A stretch of DNA of 64,000 nucleotides from Pedobacter hiemivivus (GTDB lineage: Bacteria; Bacteroidota; Bacteroidia; Sphingobacteriales; Sphingobacteriaceae): contig NZ_SJSM01000003.1 of the NCBI RefSeq assembly GCF_004331685.1, forward strand, positions 248,001 through 312,000, read 5' to 3'. Shown piece by piece: positions 52,861-62,441 of the stretch. Position 1 is the stretch's first letter, and each line of letters begins with the position of its first letter. Made by a program: the position numbers and the translations under genes. Below the pieces are notes generated by a model that had not been told where the DNA came from, ran no database searches, and saw nothing but the letters and a program-made list of their open reading frames with translations.

Positions 52861-54156
52861 ATGAGGGATATCTCATTGATCATTAGAAGAGTTTGGAAGT
52901 CGGCGTTCATGTTTACGGCTCTATCTGTTTTAATCGTTTCTGCAACACAAGCACAAGATGTAGTGGAGGGAAGAAAAATATTTAAAGATAAATGTGCTTC
53001 TTGTCACCAATTGGACCGTAACAGTACTGGTCCAGCATTAACACCAAAGCTGACCGAGCTGGATGAAGCTTTCGCCATCAAGTGGATTAGAAACTGGAAG
53101 TCATTAGTTGACGCCGGTGATAAAACTGCGATCGAGGCATCGAAATTCTCTCCTGCTGAAATGACAACGTTTCCAACGTTGACTGACGAGCAGATTAAAA
53201 GTGTAATTGCTTACGCAAAAGCAGGCGAGCCGAAAAAAGAAGCGGCAGCGGGTGCAGCTGTAGCAGCGGGTTCTGACGAAGTTTCGTCATTCTCTATCGC
53301 AGGGGTTGCCTTAATTATCATCATCTCTATCGTTGTATTGGTTGTTTTAGGCCGTGCAGTGAAAATGTTAGAGCGTTTGATTCTTAAGAAACAAGGCGTT
53401 GAGGTTGTTGAAGAAGAACCAGTTTCTTTTGCAGACGGCACACGTAGAATGTTTAAGAACAAGAAGTTTGTATTCTTCTTCATCCTATGTTTAATTGTAA
53501 CCTTAGGTTCATTTGGCTGGATGGGAATGTGGGATACAGGTGTACATACTGGTTACCAACCGGTACAACCTATCAAATTCTCTCACGAGTTACACGCTGG
53601 GGTTAATCAGATTGATTGTCAATATTGTCACTCTGGTGCATTTAAATCTAAAAATGCTTCTATTCCATCAGTTAACGTTTGTATGAACTGTCACAAATCT
53701 GTACAAGCTACTGAAAAGTATAACGGAGAGATTTCTCCTGAGATTCAAAAAATCTACACCGCTATCGGTTATGATCCGAATACGCTTACTTACGATAAAT
53801 CGAAAGAAAAACCGGTTGAGTGGGTACGTGTACACAACTTGCCTGATTTTGCTTACTTCAATCACTCACAACACGTTGTAGTTGGTGAAGAAGCCATCAG
53901 AAAAGAAAGAGGTTTAAAACCTAACGAGCCTGTATGTTTTGCATGTCACGGTCCGGTAGATACAATGGAAGAAATTTATCAATTTTCTCCACTAACCATG
54001 AAATGGTGTATCAACTGTCATAAAGATGCAGAGGTTTCAGGTAAAGACAACGCATTCTATACTAAAGTGATCGAAGCCCATGAGAAAATCAAAAAAGGCG
54101 AGAAAATCACTCCTGCATTGCTAGGTGGTTTAGAGTGTGGTAAATGTCACTATTAA
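52861..54156 (+). CDS. actA: ActA, multihaem cytochrome c subunit of alternative complex III
   Basis: 431 aa. Residues 1-31 are a signal peptide (ending TQAQ). A mono-haem cytochrome c domain follows with CASCH. A membrane helix lies near residues 146-168. The C-terminal part has CQYCH, CMNCH, CFACH, CINCH and CGKCH, so six CxxCH haem sites are present in all. This is the Bacteroidota ActA form, in which an extra N-terminal cytochrome c domain is joined to the pentahaem part. It would collect electrons from menaquinol and pass them to the oxidase. The first gene of an eight-gene run. Confidence 0.95.
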   Translation: MRDISLIIRRVWKSAFMFTALSVLIVSATQAQDVVEGRKIFKDKCASCHQLDRNSTGPALTPKLTELDEAFAIKWIRNWKSLVDAGDKTAIEASKFSPAEMTTFPTLTDEQIKSVIAYAKAGEPKKEAAAGAAVAAGSDEVSSFSIAGVALIIIISIVVLVVLGRAVKMLERLILKKQGVEVVEEEPVSFADGTRRMFKNKKFVFFFILCLIVTLGSFGWMGMWDTGVHTGYQPVQPIKFSHELHAGVNQIDCQYCHSGAFKSKNASIPSVNVCMNCHKSVQATEKYNGEISPEIQKIYTAIGYDPNTLTYDKSKEKPVEWVRVHNLPDFAYFNHSQHVVVGEEAIRKERGLKPNEPVCFACHGPVDTMEEIYQFSPLTMKWCINCHKDAEVSGKDNAFYTKVIEAHEKIKKGEKITPALLGGLECGKCHY

Positions 54157-54202
54157 TAGAGTTTAATAACAAAGAACGTTCGATAACAGTAATATAGCTT
54201 AA

Positions 54203-57200
54203 ATGGAAAGCAATAAAAAATACTGGAAAGGCTTAGAAGAGTATAATAACACTCCGGATTTTGTTGAAAACAACAAGAACGAATTTGCTGAGCCACTTCC
54301 AATAGAAGATGTTTTAAATGAAGCGGGGTTAAGTACCGTAACTCCTCGCCGTGACTTTTTAAAGGCTTTAGGCTTTGGATTAGGTGCGGTGACACTTGCG
54401 GCTTGTCAAACAGCCCCTGTTCATAAGGCAATTCCTTATGTAATTAAACCTGAAGAGGTTGTTCCGGGTATCCCTAACTACTATGTTTCAAGTTTTAACG
54501 GTCATCCGGTTTTGGTTAAAACCAGAGAAGGTAGACCAATTAAAATAGAAGCAAATACAAATGCTGGTGCATTTAATTGTGGTACTGATGCGCAGGCACA
54601 GGCTTCAGTGTTGGATCTGTATGATGTATCTAAGTTAAAATCGCCTTTATTAAAAGAAAACGAAAGTACCTGGACTAAGGTAGATGAGTTTGTAAAAGGG
54701 GAGTTGAACAAAGCTCAGGCATCAGGAAAGAAAATCCGCGTGATTTCTTCTTCTGTAAACAGTCCTTCTACAAAAGCAGTTATTGCTGATTTCACCGCTG
54801 CATATCCTAATACTAAACACGTTCAATACGATGCTGTTTCTTATACTGGTATCATTAAAGCGAATGAGAATAGTTTCGGTAAAGCTGTTGTTCCTAAGTA
54901 CAAGTTTGATAAAGCAGATCTGATTGTAAGTTTCGGAGCTGACTTTTTAGGTACCTGGATTAGTGGTGAAGAGTTTACTGCTCAATATGTTTCTAACAGG
55001 AATCATAAATCGTTGAAAAACGGCAAAATGTCCCGTCACTTCCAATTTGAGGCAGGCATGAGCTTAACAGGTACAAATGCAGATACACGTATTCCAGTAA
55101 AATTATCGGAAGAAGGTCCTGCTTTGATTGCCTTATATAATGCAATTACAGGTGCTGGCTTAGCTGGTGGTACTTTACCAGATAACGTTAATGCTGATAA
55201 GGCATTGAAATTAGTTGGTAAGGAGCTTTTACAAAATAAAGGTAAAGCACTTGTAGTTTCGGGATCAAATGATGTTTCTACTCAGATTTTAGTAAATGCC
55301 ATTAACTCTGCTATCGGCAGTTATGGTGCTACTATTGATTTGGATAATCCTTGCAAACTTTATGCAGGTAATGATGCGGAATTTGCTGAATTGATCAATG
55401 AGATGAACAGAGGCGAAGTTGCTGCTGTTTTCATCTTAGATAGCAATCCGGCTTATGACGTAGCAAACACTAAAGCGTTTACAGATGCTTTAGCGAAAGT
55501 TGCCTTGAAAGTGTCGTTCTCTGACCGTAAGGATGAGACTTCTACTTTGTGTGATGTGGTTGCAATTAACCATAACTATTTAGAAGCATGGGGTGATGCA
55601 AGCTCGTACGAAGGAGTTTACTCTATTGTACAGCCAACAATTAACCCTGTATTTAACTCACGTCAGGCAGAAGAGAGTTTATTGATTTGGTCTGACAATG
55701 CTGTTAAAGAATACTACCAGTATGTTCGTAACAACTGGGAGAAAAATATATTACCTGCAGTAGGTTCAAACTGGAAAGAAGCTTTACAAAAGGGTGTATT
55801 TGCAGCTGCTGAAAAACCGGCTGGTGCATATACTTTCAATCTTTCTTTAGCTGCTGTAGCTCCATCTATTTTAAACAACAGCAAGGCATTAGCAAAAGAC
55901 ATCCAGCTTCAGGTATATGAAAGTATTCCGATGCGTGATGGTAAACATGCTAACAATGCATTCTTGCAAGAGCTTCCTGATCCGGTTTCGAAAGTAACCT
56001 GGGACAACTATGTAGCTATTGCGCCTAAGTATGCTGAGAAATTAGGATTTAAAGAATTTGATATCGTTTCTGTGAAAGCCGATAATGGTTACACTATTGA
56101 GCTTCCTTTGTTGATTCAACCGGGGCAAGCGATAGGTACTGTATCCATTGCATTAGGTTATGGCCGTACCAAAGTTGGTAAAGCTGGAGATAATGTAGGT
56201 AAAAATGCTTATCCATTTGTAAGCTTTAGCAATGGTACTTTAAAGTATGCTACAACTGTTAAATTAGCAGGTACTGGCAGAAGAGAAGAACTTGCTCAAA
56301 CACAAACACATTATTCTTTTGAAGGTAGAAATGTAATCCGTGAGGCTACATTTACGGAATACAAAAAGAATCCTGCTGCTGGTTCGGGTAACGACCATGC
56401 TAAACATAAAACTTACGATTTATGGGATAAATACGAAAAACCAGGTAACAACTGGGTAATGGCGATCGATTTGAATGCTTGTACTGGTTGTGGTTCTTGT
56501 ATTGTTGCTTGTAACGTAGAAAATAACATTCCTGTTGTAGGTAAAGACGAAGTACGCAGACGCAGAGAGATGCACTGGATCCGTATTGACCGTTACTACA
56601 GCTTTAACCAGGAAGGTGAATCACATGCAGAAGGTGCTCATGGTCATAGCGCGATTAACGCTGTAACGAAAGAGAAAGAGATCGCTCATTTGAACGAAGA
56701 TCAAATGAACAATGTATCGGTTGTACACCAACCTATGCTTTGTCAACATTGTGATCACGCTCCATGTGAGACTGTTTGTCCGGTATTGGCTACTGTACAC
56801 TCATCAGACGGCTTAAACCATATGGCTTATAACCGTTGTGTCGGTACTCGTTATTGCGCAAACAACTGTCCATATAAAGTACGTCGTTTCAACTGGTTCA
56901 ACTACTGGAATGATTCACGTTTTGACAACTATTTGAATAATGAATTTACTCAGTTGGTACTTAACCCTGATGTAACTACTCGTTCAAGAGGTGTAATGGA
57001 AAAATGCTCGATGTGTATTCAGCGTATCCAGGCAGGTAAATTGCAAGCTAAAATTGAAAAACGTCCATTGAAAGATGGTGATATCAAAATGGCATGTCAA
57101 CAAGCTTGTTCTGCAAATGCAATCATCTTTGGTGATGCAAATGATCCTGAATCGGAAGTTTCTAAAGCATTACGTAGTGAGCGTATTTACTATGTGTTGG

Positions 57201-57274
57201 AAGAAATTAACGTACAACCGGGTATAGGTTATATGACGAAAATTAGAAATACAGATACAACAGTACAAGCGTAA
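54203..57274 (+). CDS. actB: ActB, molybdopterin-oxidoreductase-like/iron-sulfur subunit of alternative complex III
   Basis: 1023 aa. An unusual Tat-type signal, with Arg49-Arg50 in TPRRDFLKALGFGLGAVTLA, explains the family name TAT-variant. The first two thirds resemble a molybdopterin oxidoreductase but lack a clear cofactor-binding Cys/Ser site; the final third is ferredoxin-like, with CTGCGSCIVACNVENN, CQHCDHAPCETVCPV, CVGTRYCANNCPYK and CSMCIQRIQ. These place up to four iron-sulfur clusters. In alternative complex III this fused subunit carries electrons through clusters only. It starts 46 nt after actA. Confidence 0.96.
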   Translation: MESNKKYWKGLEEYNNTPDFVENNKNEFAEPLPIEDVLNEAGLSTVTPRRDFLKALGFGLGAVTLAACQTAPVHKAIPYVIKPEEVVPGIPNYYVSSFNGHPVLVKTREGRPIKIEANTNAGAFNCGTDAQAQASVLDLYDVSKLKSPLLKENESTWTKVDEFVKGELNKAQASGKKIRVISSSVNSPSTKAVIADFTAAYPNTKHVQYDAVSYTGIIKANENSFGKAVVPKYKFDKADLIVSFGADFLGTWISGEEFTAQYVSNRNHKSLKNGKMSRHFQFEAGMSLTGTNADTRIPVKLSEEGPALIALYNAITGAGLAGGTLPDNVNADKALKLVGKELLQNKGKALVVSGSNDVSTQILVNAINSAIGSYGATIDLDNPCKLYAGNDAEFAELINEMNRGEVAAVFILDSNPAYDVANTKAFTDALAKVALKVSFSDRKDETSTLCDVVAINHNYLEAWGDASSYEGVYSIVQPTINPVFNSRQAEESLLIWSDNAVKEYYQYVRNNWEKNILPAVGSNWKEALQKGVFAAAEKPAGAYTFNLSLAAVAPSILNNSKALAKDIQLQVYESIPMRDGKHANNAFLQELPDPVSKVTWDNYVAIAPKYAEKLGFKEFDIVSVKADNGYTIELPLLIQPGQAIGTVSIALGYGRTKVGKAGDNVGKNAYPFVSFSNGTLKYATTVKLAGTGRREELAQTQTHYSFEGRNVIREATFTEYKKNPAAGSGNDHAKHKTYDLWDKYEKPGNNWVMAIDLNACTGCGSCIVACNVENNIPVVGKDEVRRRREMHWIRIDRYYSFNQEGESHAEGAHGHSAINAVTKEKEIAHLNEDQMNNVSVVHQPMLCQHCDHAPCETVCPVLATVHSSDGLNHMAYNRCVGTRYCANNCPYKVRRFNWFNYWNDSRFDNYLNNEFTQLVLNPDVTTRSRGVMEKCSMCIQRIQAGKLQAKIEKRPLKDGDIKMACQQACSANAIIFGDANDPESEVSKALRSERIYYVLEEINVQPGIGYMTKIRNTDTTVQA

Positions 57275-57305
57275 GCGGATAGCTGATATTAAAAGAAAAT
57301 AAATT

Positions 57306-58778
57306 ATGTCAGGACATAACGAATCAATATTAAGAGAACCACTAATCACCGGCACGGATATCACGTATGCAAAGATTACGAATGATATTTTACTGCCGGT
57401 AGAGAACAAGCCAAATAGGGCTTGGTGGATAGGATTTATCGTCGCACTATGCGGAGCTTTACTATGGGTAGTAGCAGTTAGTTATACCTTCTGGTTTGGT
57501 ATCGGTGCATGGGGATTAAATAAAACAGTAGGATGGGCTTGGGATATCACCGGTTTCGTATGGTGGGTAGGTATTGGTCACGCAGGAACACTGATTTCTG
57601 CAGTACTATTACTTTTCCGTCAGAACTGGCGTAACTCGATTAACCGTTCGGCAGAGGCGATGACAATCTTCGCCGTTATTTGTGCGGCAACGTATGTAGT
57701 ATCTCACATGGGTAGACCATGGTTGGCTTACTGGGTGCTTCCATTACCAAATCAATTCGGATCATTATGGGTAAACTTTAACTCGCCGCTAGTTTGGGAT
57801 ATGTTTGCGATCTCAACTTACTTCTCGGTATCACTATTATTCTGGTATACAGGTCTATTGCCTGATATCGCAACTATTCGTGACCGTGCAACAGGTGTTA
57901 AACGTAGAGTTTATACTATACTATCATTTGGATGGGCTGGAAATGTGAAGACATGGCAACGTTTTGAGGCTGTATCTATCATTTTGGCGGGTATCTCTAC
58001 ACCCCTAGTACTTTCGGTACACACGATTGTATCCATGGACTTTGCTACCTCGGTAATTCCCGGATGGCACACTACGATCTTCCCTCCATATTTTGTGGCT
58101 GGGGCGATCTTCTCAGGATTTGCGATGGTGTTAACCTTGTTATTGGTAGCACGTAAAGTATTAGGTCTTGAGAACTATATCACCATGTTCCACATTGAAT
58201 CGATGAACAAGATTATCATCTTGACAGGATCTATCGTGGGTGTGGCTTACATCACTGAGTTCTTTATCGCATGGTATTCAGGTTCTGAATATGAGCAGTA
58301 TGCTTTCATCAACCGTTCAACTGGTCCATACTGGTGGGCTTACTGGATGATGATGACTTGTAACGTAATCTCTCCACAGTTGTTATGGTTCAAGAAGATC
58401 CGTACCAGCATCGCTGCTACCTGGATTTTATCTATTGTAGTAAACATCGGTATGTGGTTTGAGCGTTTCGTAATTATCGTAACTTCATTACACCGTGATT
58501 ATATTCCTTCAAGTTGGGCGATGTTCTATCCAAGCTGGGTTGATGTGAGTGTGTTTGTGGGATCGATAGGTTTGTTCTTTACTTTGTTCTTATTGTTCTT
58601 AAGGGTACTACCTTCAATTGCAATTGCAGAGGTTAAATTGCTACTGAAAAGTGCAAGTGAGCAAGCTAAGTTAGAGCAAATTAAGGAAGGTCATTTGGAT
58701 CCGACACATGTATCAGAATACGTGGAGTCTTTGGATAAATTTGATAGTGTTAAACAAGAAGAATACGCAAAAATATAA
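57306..58778 (+). CDS. actC: ActC, NrfD-like membrane subunit of alternative complex III
   Basis: 490 aa with about ten membrane helices. It belongs to the NrfD/PsrC type quinol-binding subunits: VGIGHAGTLISAVLLLFRQN, SHMGRPWLAYWVLPLPNQFG, SVHTIVSMDFATSVIPGWHT and GPYWWAYWMMMTCNVISPQL are conserved positions. The subunit holds the menaquinol site on the periplasmic side, and a proton path has been proposed for it. It starts 31 nt after actB and ends 2 nt before actD. Confidence 0.95.
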   Translation: MSGHNESILREPLITGTDITYAKITNDILLPVENKPNRAWWIGFIVALCGALLWVVAVSYTFWFGIGAWGLNKTVGWAWDITGFVWWVGIGHAGTLISAVLLLFRQNWRNSINRSAEAMTIFAVICAATYVVSHMGRPWLAYWVLPLPNQFGSLWVNFNSPLVWDMFAISTYFSVSLLFWYTGLLPDIATIRDRATGVKRRVYTILSFGWAGNVKTWQRFEAVSIILAGISTPLVLSVHTIVSMDFATSVIPGWHTTIFPPYFVAGAIFSGFAMVLTLLLVARKVLGLENYITMFHIESMNKIIILTGSIVGVAYITEFFIAWYSGSEYEQYAFINRSTGPYWWAYWMMMTCNVISPQLLWFKKIRTSIAATWILSIVVNIGMWFERFVIIVTSLHRDYIPSSWAMFYPSWVDVSVFVGSIGLFFTLFLLFLRVLPSIAIAEVKLLLKSASEQAKLEQIKEGHLDPTHVSEYVESLDKFDSVKQEEYAKI

Positions 58779-58780
58779 CA

Positions 58781-59317
58781 ATGAACAATATCAAATATAT
58801 TTTAGGCAGTTTTGGTGACCCTGATGAAATGATGCATGGCATCGATAAATTGCAGGAGAACAACATTAAGATACATGATGTTTATACACCAATGCCTATT
58901 CATGGCATAGAAGCTAAATTAGGGGTTAAGCGTTCAAGATTAGATATTGCGGCTTTCTTTTTTGGAATAACAGGAACATGTACGATGCTTACGTTTGTAT
59001 ATCTTGCAGCAGCATATGACTGGCCAATTAATATCGGGGGTAAGCCACACTTCGCTTTACCGGATTTTATTCCAATTACCTTTGAGTTGACCATTTTGTT
59101 TTGTGCTTTTGGTTTAGTTGGTTCTTATTATGCATCAACCCACTTATTTCCGGGAAGAGCACCAAGAGTAATGGACTTAAGAGCTACAGATGACAGGTTT
59201 ATCATTGCAATTGATGCAAAAGAGAATACTGATCACAATAAGATTGATGATTTATTAAAGGAAGCTGGTGCTTTGGAAGTAAAGCATAATGAAAGGAAGT
59301 ATATTAGCTATGAATAA
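58781..59317 (+). CDS. actD: ActD (DUF3341) membrane subunit of alternative complex III
   Basis: 178 aa with two central membrane helices (near residues 58-80 and 98-120). It starts with the DUF3341 N-terminal domain: YILGSFGDPDEMMHGIDKLQ and IKIHDVYTPMPIHGIEAKLG. Its role is structural support and contact between ActC and ActB. Its stop (59315-59317) overlaps the start of actE (59310) by 8 nt, so the two are coupled in translation. Confidence 0.93.
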   Translation: MNNIKYILGSFGDPDEMMHGIDKLQENNIKIHDVYTPMPIHGIEAKLGVKRSRLDIAAFFFGITGTCTMLTFVYLAAAYDWPINIGGKPHFALPDFIPITFELTILFCAFGLVGSYYASTHLFPGRAPRVMDLRATDDRFIIAIDAKENTDHNKIDDLLKEAGALEVKHNERKYISYE

Positions 59318-59897
59318 AAGTAAAGTAGTTTTAGCCTCGTTTTGTATACTTACAGGAGCTGTTTTATTCACGGCATGTAAGGATAAAAGAAGTACAGGTT
59401 TAGAATACGCCAGGAATATGTATGATCCGATTGCATACAATCCAGATCAACCGAACAAGAATTTTAAGAATGGAGCAACTGCACAGGTTCCACCAGCAAA
59501 TACTACTCCAGTAGGATTTGATAAGTTTGATAATTATCCTAACACTAAAGAAGGATATGAAGCAGCAGGTGTAAGTTTAGTTAATCCACTTGCTTTAACT
59601 GAAGCAAACCTAGAATCAGGGAAGCATTATTTCACTGTATTTTGTGCTCCATGTCATGGCGAAAAGGGCGATGGACAAGGTCACCTGGTTAAAATTGAAA
59701 AATTCAACGGTGTGCCTTCTTATCATGGTGATGCAGCTTCTTCACGTGGCGGTCTGATGAAAGATTTAACGGCGGGCAAAATTTATCATACTATTGAGTA
59801 TGGTTTAAATAATATGGGATCACATGCCTCTCAGCTATCTCCAGAAGAAAGATGGAAAGTAGTGATGTATGTTCAACAATTACAAAAAATACAATAA
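59310..59897 (+). CDS. actE: ActE, mono-haem cytochrome c lipoprotein of alternative complex III
   Basis: 195 aa from the ATG at 59310, not from a start seven codons upstream, because it begins a clean lipoprotein signal (MNKSKVVLASFCILTGAVLF, then TAC with Cys23). The mature protein has one haem site, FCAPCHGEKGDGQG (Cys112, Cys115, His116), and a Met ligand probably in NNMGSH. It shuttles electrons from ActA/ActB to the oxidase. It overlaps actD by 8 nt and is 11 nt from actF. Confidence 0.94.
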   Translation: MNKSKVVLASFCILTGAVLFTACKDKRSTGLEYARNMYDPIAYNPDQPNKNFKNGATAQVPPANTTPVGFDKFDNYPNTKEGYEAAGVSLVNPLALTEANLESGKHYFTVFCAPCHGEKGDGQGHLVKIEKFNGVPSYHGDAASSRGGLMKDLTAGKIYHTIEYGLNNMGSHASQLSPEERWKVVMYVQQLQKIQ

Positions 59898-59908
59898 GCA
59901 CAATATAG

Positions 59909-61123
59909 ATGGGAACTCACAATTATAATTTAACTGAGCAGTTTGAGTTTACAGGCAAGGCTAAAACTTTAAGTATAATCGCTATTGTAATAGGAATAGC
60001 GGCTATAGGTTACGGTTTTTCTGCTGAGGCGCTTCATGAGCGTACTTTTGCAAACCTGTTGCTAATGGCTTATTACTTCGCTTGTGTTTGTATGTCAGGA
60101 GCGTTCTTCTTGGCAGTTCAATTCGTAGCACAGGCTGGTTGGTCTGCTTCTATACTACGTGTGCCTCAGGCAATGGCTAAAGTGTTACCAATTGCGGTAG
60201 TCATTTTAATTGTTGTAATGGGTGCAGGTTTATATACTCATAACTTATATCATCACTGGCATGCAGATGGATTAACTGATCCAAACAGTGCAAACTATGA
60301 TAAGTTAATCGCTGGTAAGTCAGCGTTCCTGAATGTACCTTTCTTTATGGGACGTCAGGTTGTCTTTTTAGCAATATATAGCTTTTTCGCTGTGTATCTG
60401 TCTAAACTATCTAACAACGAAGATTTACAGGGTGGTTTAAATTCTTATACAAAGAGTTTTAAATATTCATGTATATTCCTTGTTATTTATGGATTTACTA
60501 CGCCAATCTTTGCTTTTGATACTGTGATGTCATTGGAAGCACATTGGTTCTCAACCATGTTTGGCTGGTACAATTTCGCGGCAATGTGGGTAAGCAGTTT
60601 GGCTACTATGGCCATTATCATTATCCTTCTGAGAAAAGCAGGTTACATGAGCTGGGTAAATAATAGTCACTTACACAACTTAGGACAGTTTATCTTCGGA
60701 TTCTCTATCTTCTGGACTTATGTATGGTTTTGTCAGTTTCTTTTGATTTACTATGCAAACATGCCAGAAGAGACTGTATATTTTTACAAAAGGTTTGAGC
60801 ACTATGAGTTCTGGTTCTACCTGAATTTAGTATTAAACTTTTTAGCTCCTGTACTACTGCTAATGGACAGAGATAACAAGAGACATGAAAATATATTATT
60901 GACTGTATCTATAGTTGTTTTATGTGGTCACTGGGTAGATTATTACCAAATGATTATGCCAGGAACAGTAGAAGAACACCATGCATTTGGTTTTATTGAG
61001 GTTGGTATTGCATTAGGTTTTGTAGGTTTGTTTACTTTTACCGTATTAAGTGCATTAAGCAAAAAAGCATTGATCGCTAAAAACCACCCGTTTTTACAAG
61101 AAAGTTTACATCACCAGTTGTAA
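59909..61123 (+). CDS. actF: ActF, polytopic membrane subunit of alternative complex III
   Basis: 404 aa with about ten membrane helices, related to ActC/NrfD but of the quinol:cytochrome c oxidoreductase subunit 2 type. Conserved blocks include AYYFACVCMSGAFFLAVQFV, LSLEAHWFSTMFGWYNFAAM-type His positions (VMSLEAHWFSTMFGWYNFAA) and FIFGFSIFWTYVWFCQFLLI. The second NrfD-like subunit is a hallmark of complete ACIII. It ends 68 nt before coxB, and the six act genes are thus complete. Confidence 0.94.
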   Translation: MGTHNYNLTEQFEFTGKAKTLSIIAIVIGIAAIGYGFSAEALHERTFANLLLMAYYFACVCMSGAFFLAVQFVAQAGWSASILRVPQAMAKVLPIAVVILIVVMGAGLYTHNLYHHWHADGLTDPNSANYDKLIAGKSAFLNVPFFMGRQVVFLAIYSFFAVYLSKLSNNEDLQGGLNSYTKSFKYSCIFLVIYGFTTPIFAFDTVMSLEAHWFSTMFGWYNFAAMWVSSLATMAIIIILLRKAGYMSWVNNSHLHNLGQFIFGFSIFWTYVWFCQFLLIYYANMPEETVYFYKRFEHYEFWFYLNLVLNFLAPVLLLMDRDNKRHENILLTVSIVVLCGHWVDYYQMIMPGTVEEHHAFGFIEVGIALGFVGLFTFTVLSALSKKALIAKNHPFLQESLHHQL

Positions 61124-61191
61124 TTGGTGGTCTTAATAGAGAATAAAAAATAATAGTATAATAGAAGTACAGCGTTACTACTTTTAAGGAA

Positions 61192-62421
61192 ATGAGTTTA
61201 AGAAAATTTATAAGTAACAAAACGATAGCGGCACTAGCAGTGATTTTAACTGCATTTGCAAACACCAGCGCTTTTGCACAAGCTGCAGCCGCTGAGACCG
61301 CTAAAAAGCCCATCGATATGGGGCCGATTTATAAATCGGTGATATTTTATACCATGGCCTTTTTATTGGTCTGCTTATTTGTAGCAATCATTGGGAAAGC
61401 ATTGAAGGTATATGAATTGACCCGTGAGGCTCAGGATAAACCAAAAGGAATAGACTGGAATAAAGTTAACGGTGTGCTTTTTGCATTGTTCCTTATTGTA
61501 GGTCTTTATGGTGTATACTGGGAGTATACGGTTCATGGAAACATGATCCTACCTGAAGCGGCTTCAGAGCATGGTAAGAAAATTGACCAGATGTTTAACA
61601 TCACGTTGATTCTTACTACTATAGTTTTCATTATTACTCACATTCTTTTATTTGCTTTCGCTTATTTCTACAAATACACGAACAAAAGAAAAGCATATTA
61701 CTACCCACACAACAATACGATTGAGCGTATCTGGACAATTGTTCCGGCTTTCGTTTTAACGATATTGGTATTGATGGGTTTCCTTACCTGGAGATCAATT
61801 TTCTACAAAATCGAAGATCCTAATAACAAGCCTATCAGCATCGAGATCACTTCATCTCAATTTGCATGGGCAATCCGTTATGCAGGTGCTGATGGTGTAG
61901 TGGGTACTAAAAATTACAAATTGATCACTTCTGTTAATGCTTTGGGTATTGACTTTAGAGATAAAAATACACTTGATGATCAGTCGGCAGATGAAATGGT
62001 TATTCCGGTTAACAAACCAGTACGTTTAATCTTGACCAGTAAAGATGTAATTCACAGTTTTTTCATGCCACACTTCAGGGTTCAATTGAACACTGTGCCA
62101 GGTATGACTTCTTACTTTGAGTTTACGCCAACCATTACTACTGAAGAAATGAAGGCTAAAACAAATGACCCTACATTCAAATATTTGTTCTTATGTAACA
62201 AGATCTGTGGAGATGGTCACTATAAAATGCAAAAAGAAGTTAAAGTTGTTTCTATGGCTGAGTATGAGGCTTGGGTTAAAGAACAACCAGCTTATTTAAC
62301 TGACGATTTGAAAAAAGAATTTAACATACCTGTAACTCCTGCTACAACTACTGTAGTAGCTGATACAACTGCAAAGGACTCGTCGGCAGTTAAAACAAAA
62401 CAATTAGCTTTAAAAAATTAA
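61192..62421 (+). CDS. coxB: Cytochrome c oxidase subunit II
   Basis: 409 aa. A signal peptide ends SAFAQ (about residue 29) and three membrane helices lie near 40-62, 95-112 and 142-165, one more than the usual two. The cupredoxin domain carries the CuA ligands: His288 in HSFFMPHFRVQLNT and Cys335, Cys339, His343, Met346 in CNKICGDGHYKM. It lacks a fused cytochrome c domain, consistent with direct electron feed from ActE/ActA. A Thr/Ala-rich tail of about 30 residues is variable. It starts 68 nt after actF. Confidence 0.96.
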   Translation: MSLRKFISNKTIAALAVILTAFANTSAFAQAAAAETAKKPIDMGPIYKSVIFYTMAFLLVCLFVAIIGKALKVYELTREAQDKPKGIDWNKVNGVLFALFLIVGLYGVYWEYTVHGNMILPEAASEHGKKIDQMFNITLILTTIVFIITHILLFAFAYFYKYTNKRKAYYYPHNNTIERIWTIVPAFVLTILVLMGFLTWRSIFYKIEDPNNKPISIEITSSQFAWAIRYAGADGVVGTKNYKLITSVNALGIDFRDKNTLDDQSADEMVIPVNKPVRLILTSKDVIHSFFMPHFRVQLNTVPGMTSYFEFTPTITTEEMKAKTNDPTFKYLFLCNKICGDGHYKMQKEVKVVSMAEYEAWVKEQPAYLTDDLKKEFNIPVTPATTTVVADTTAKDSSAVKTKQLALKN

Positions 62422-62441
62422 TAATACTGGAATAGCACATT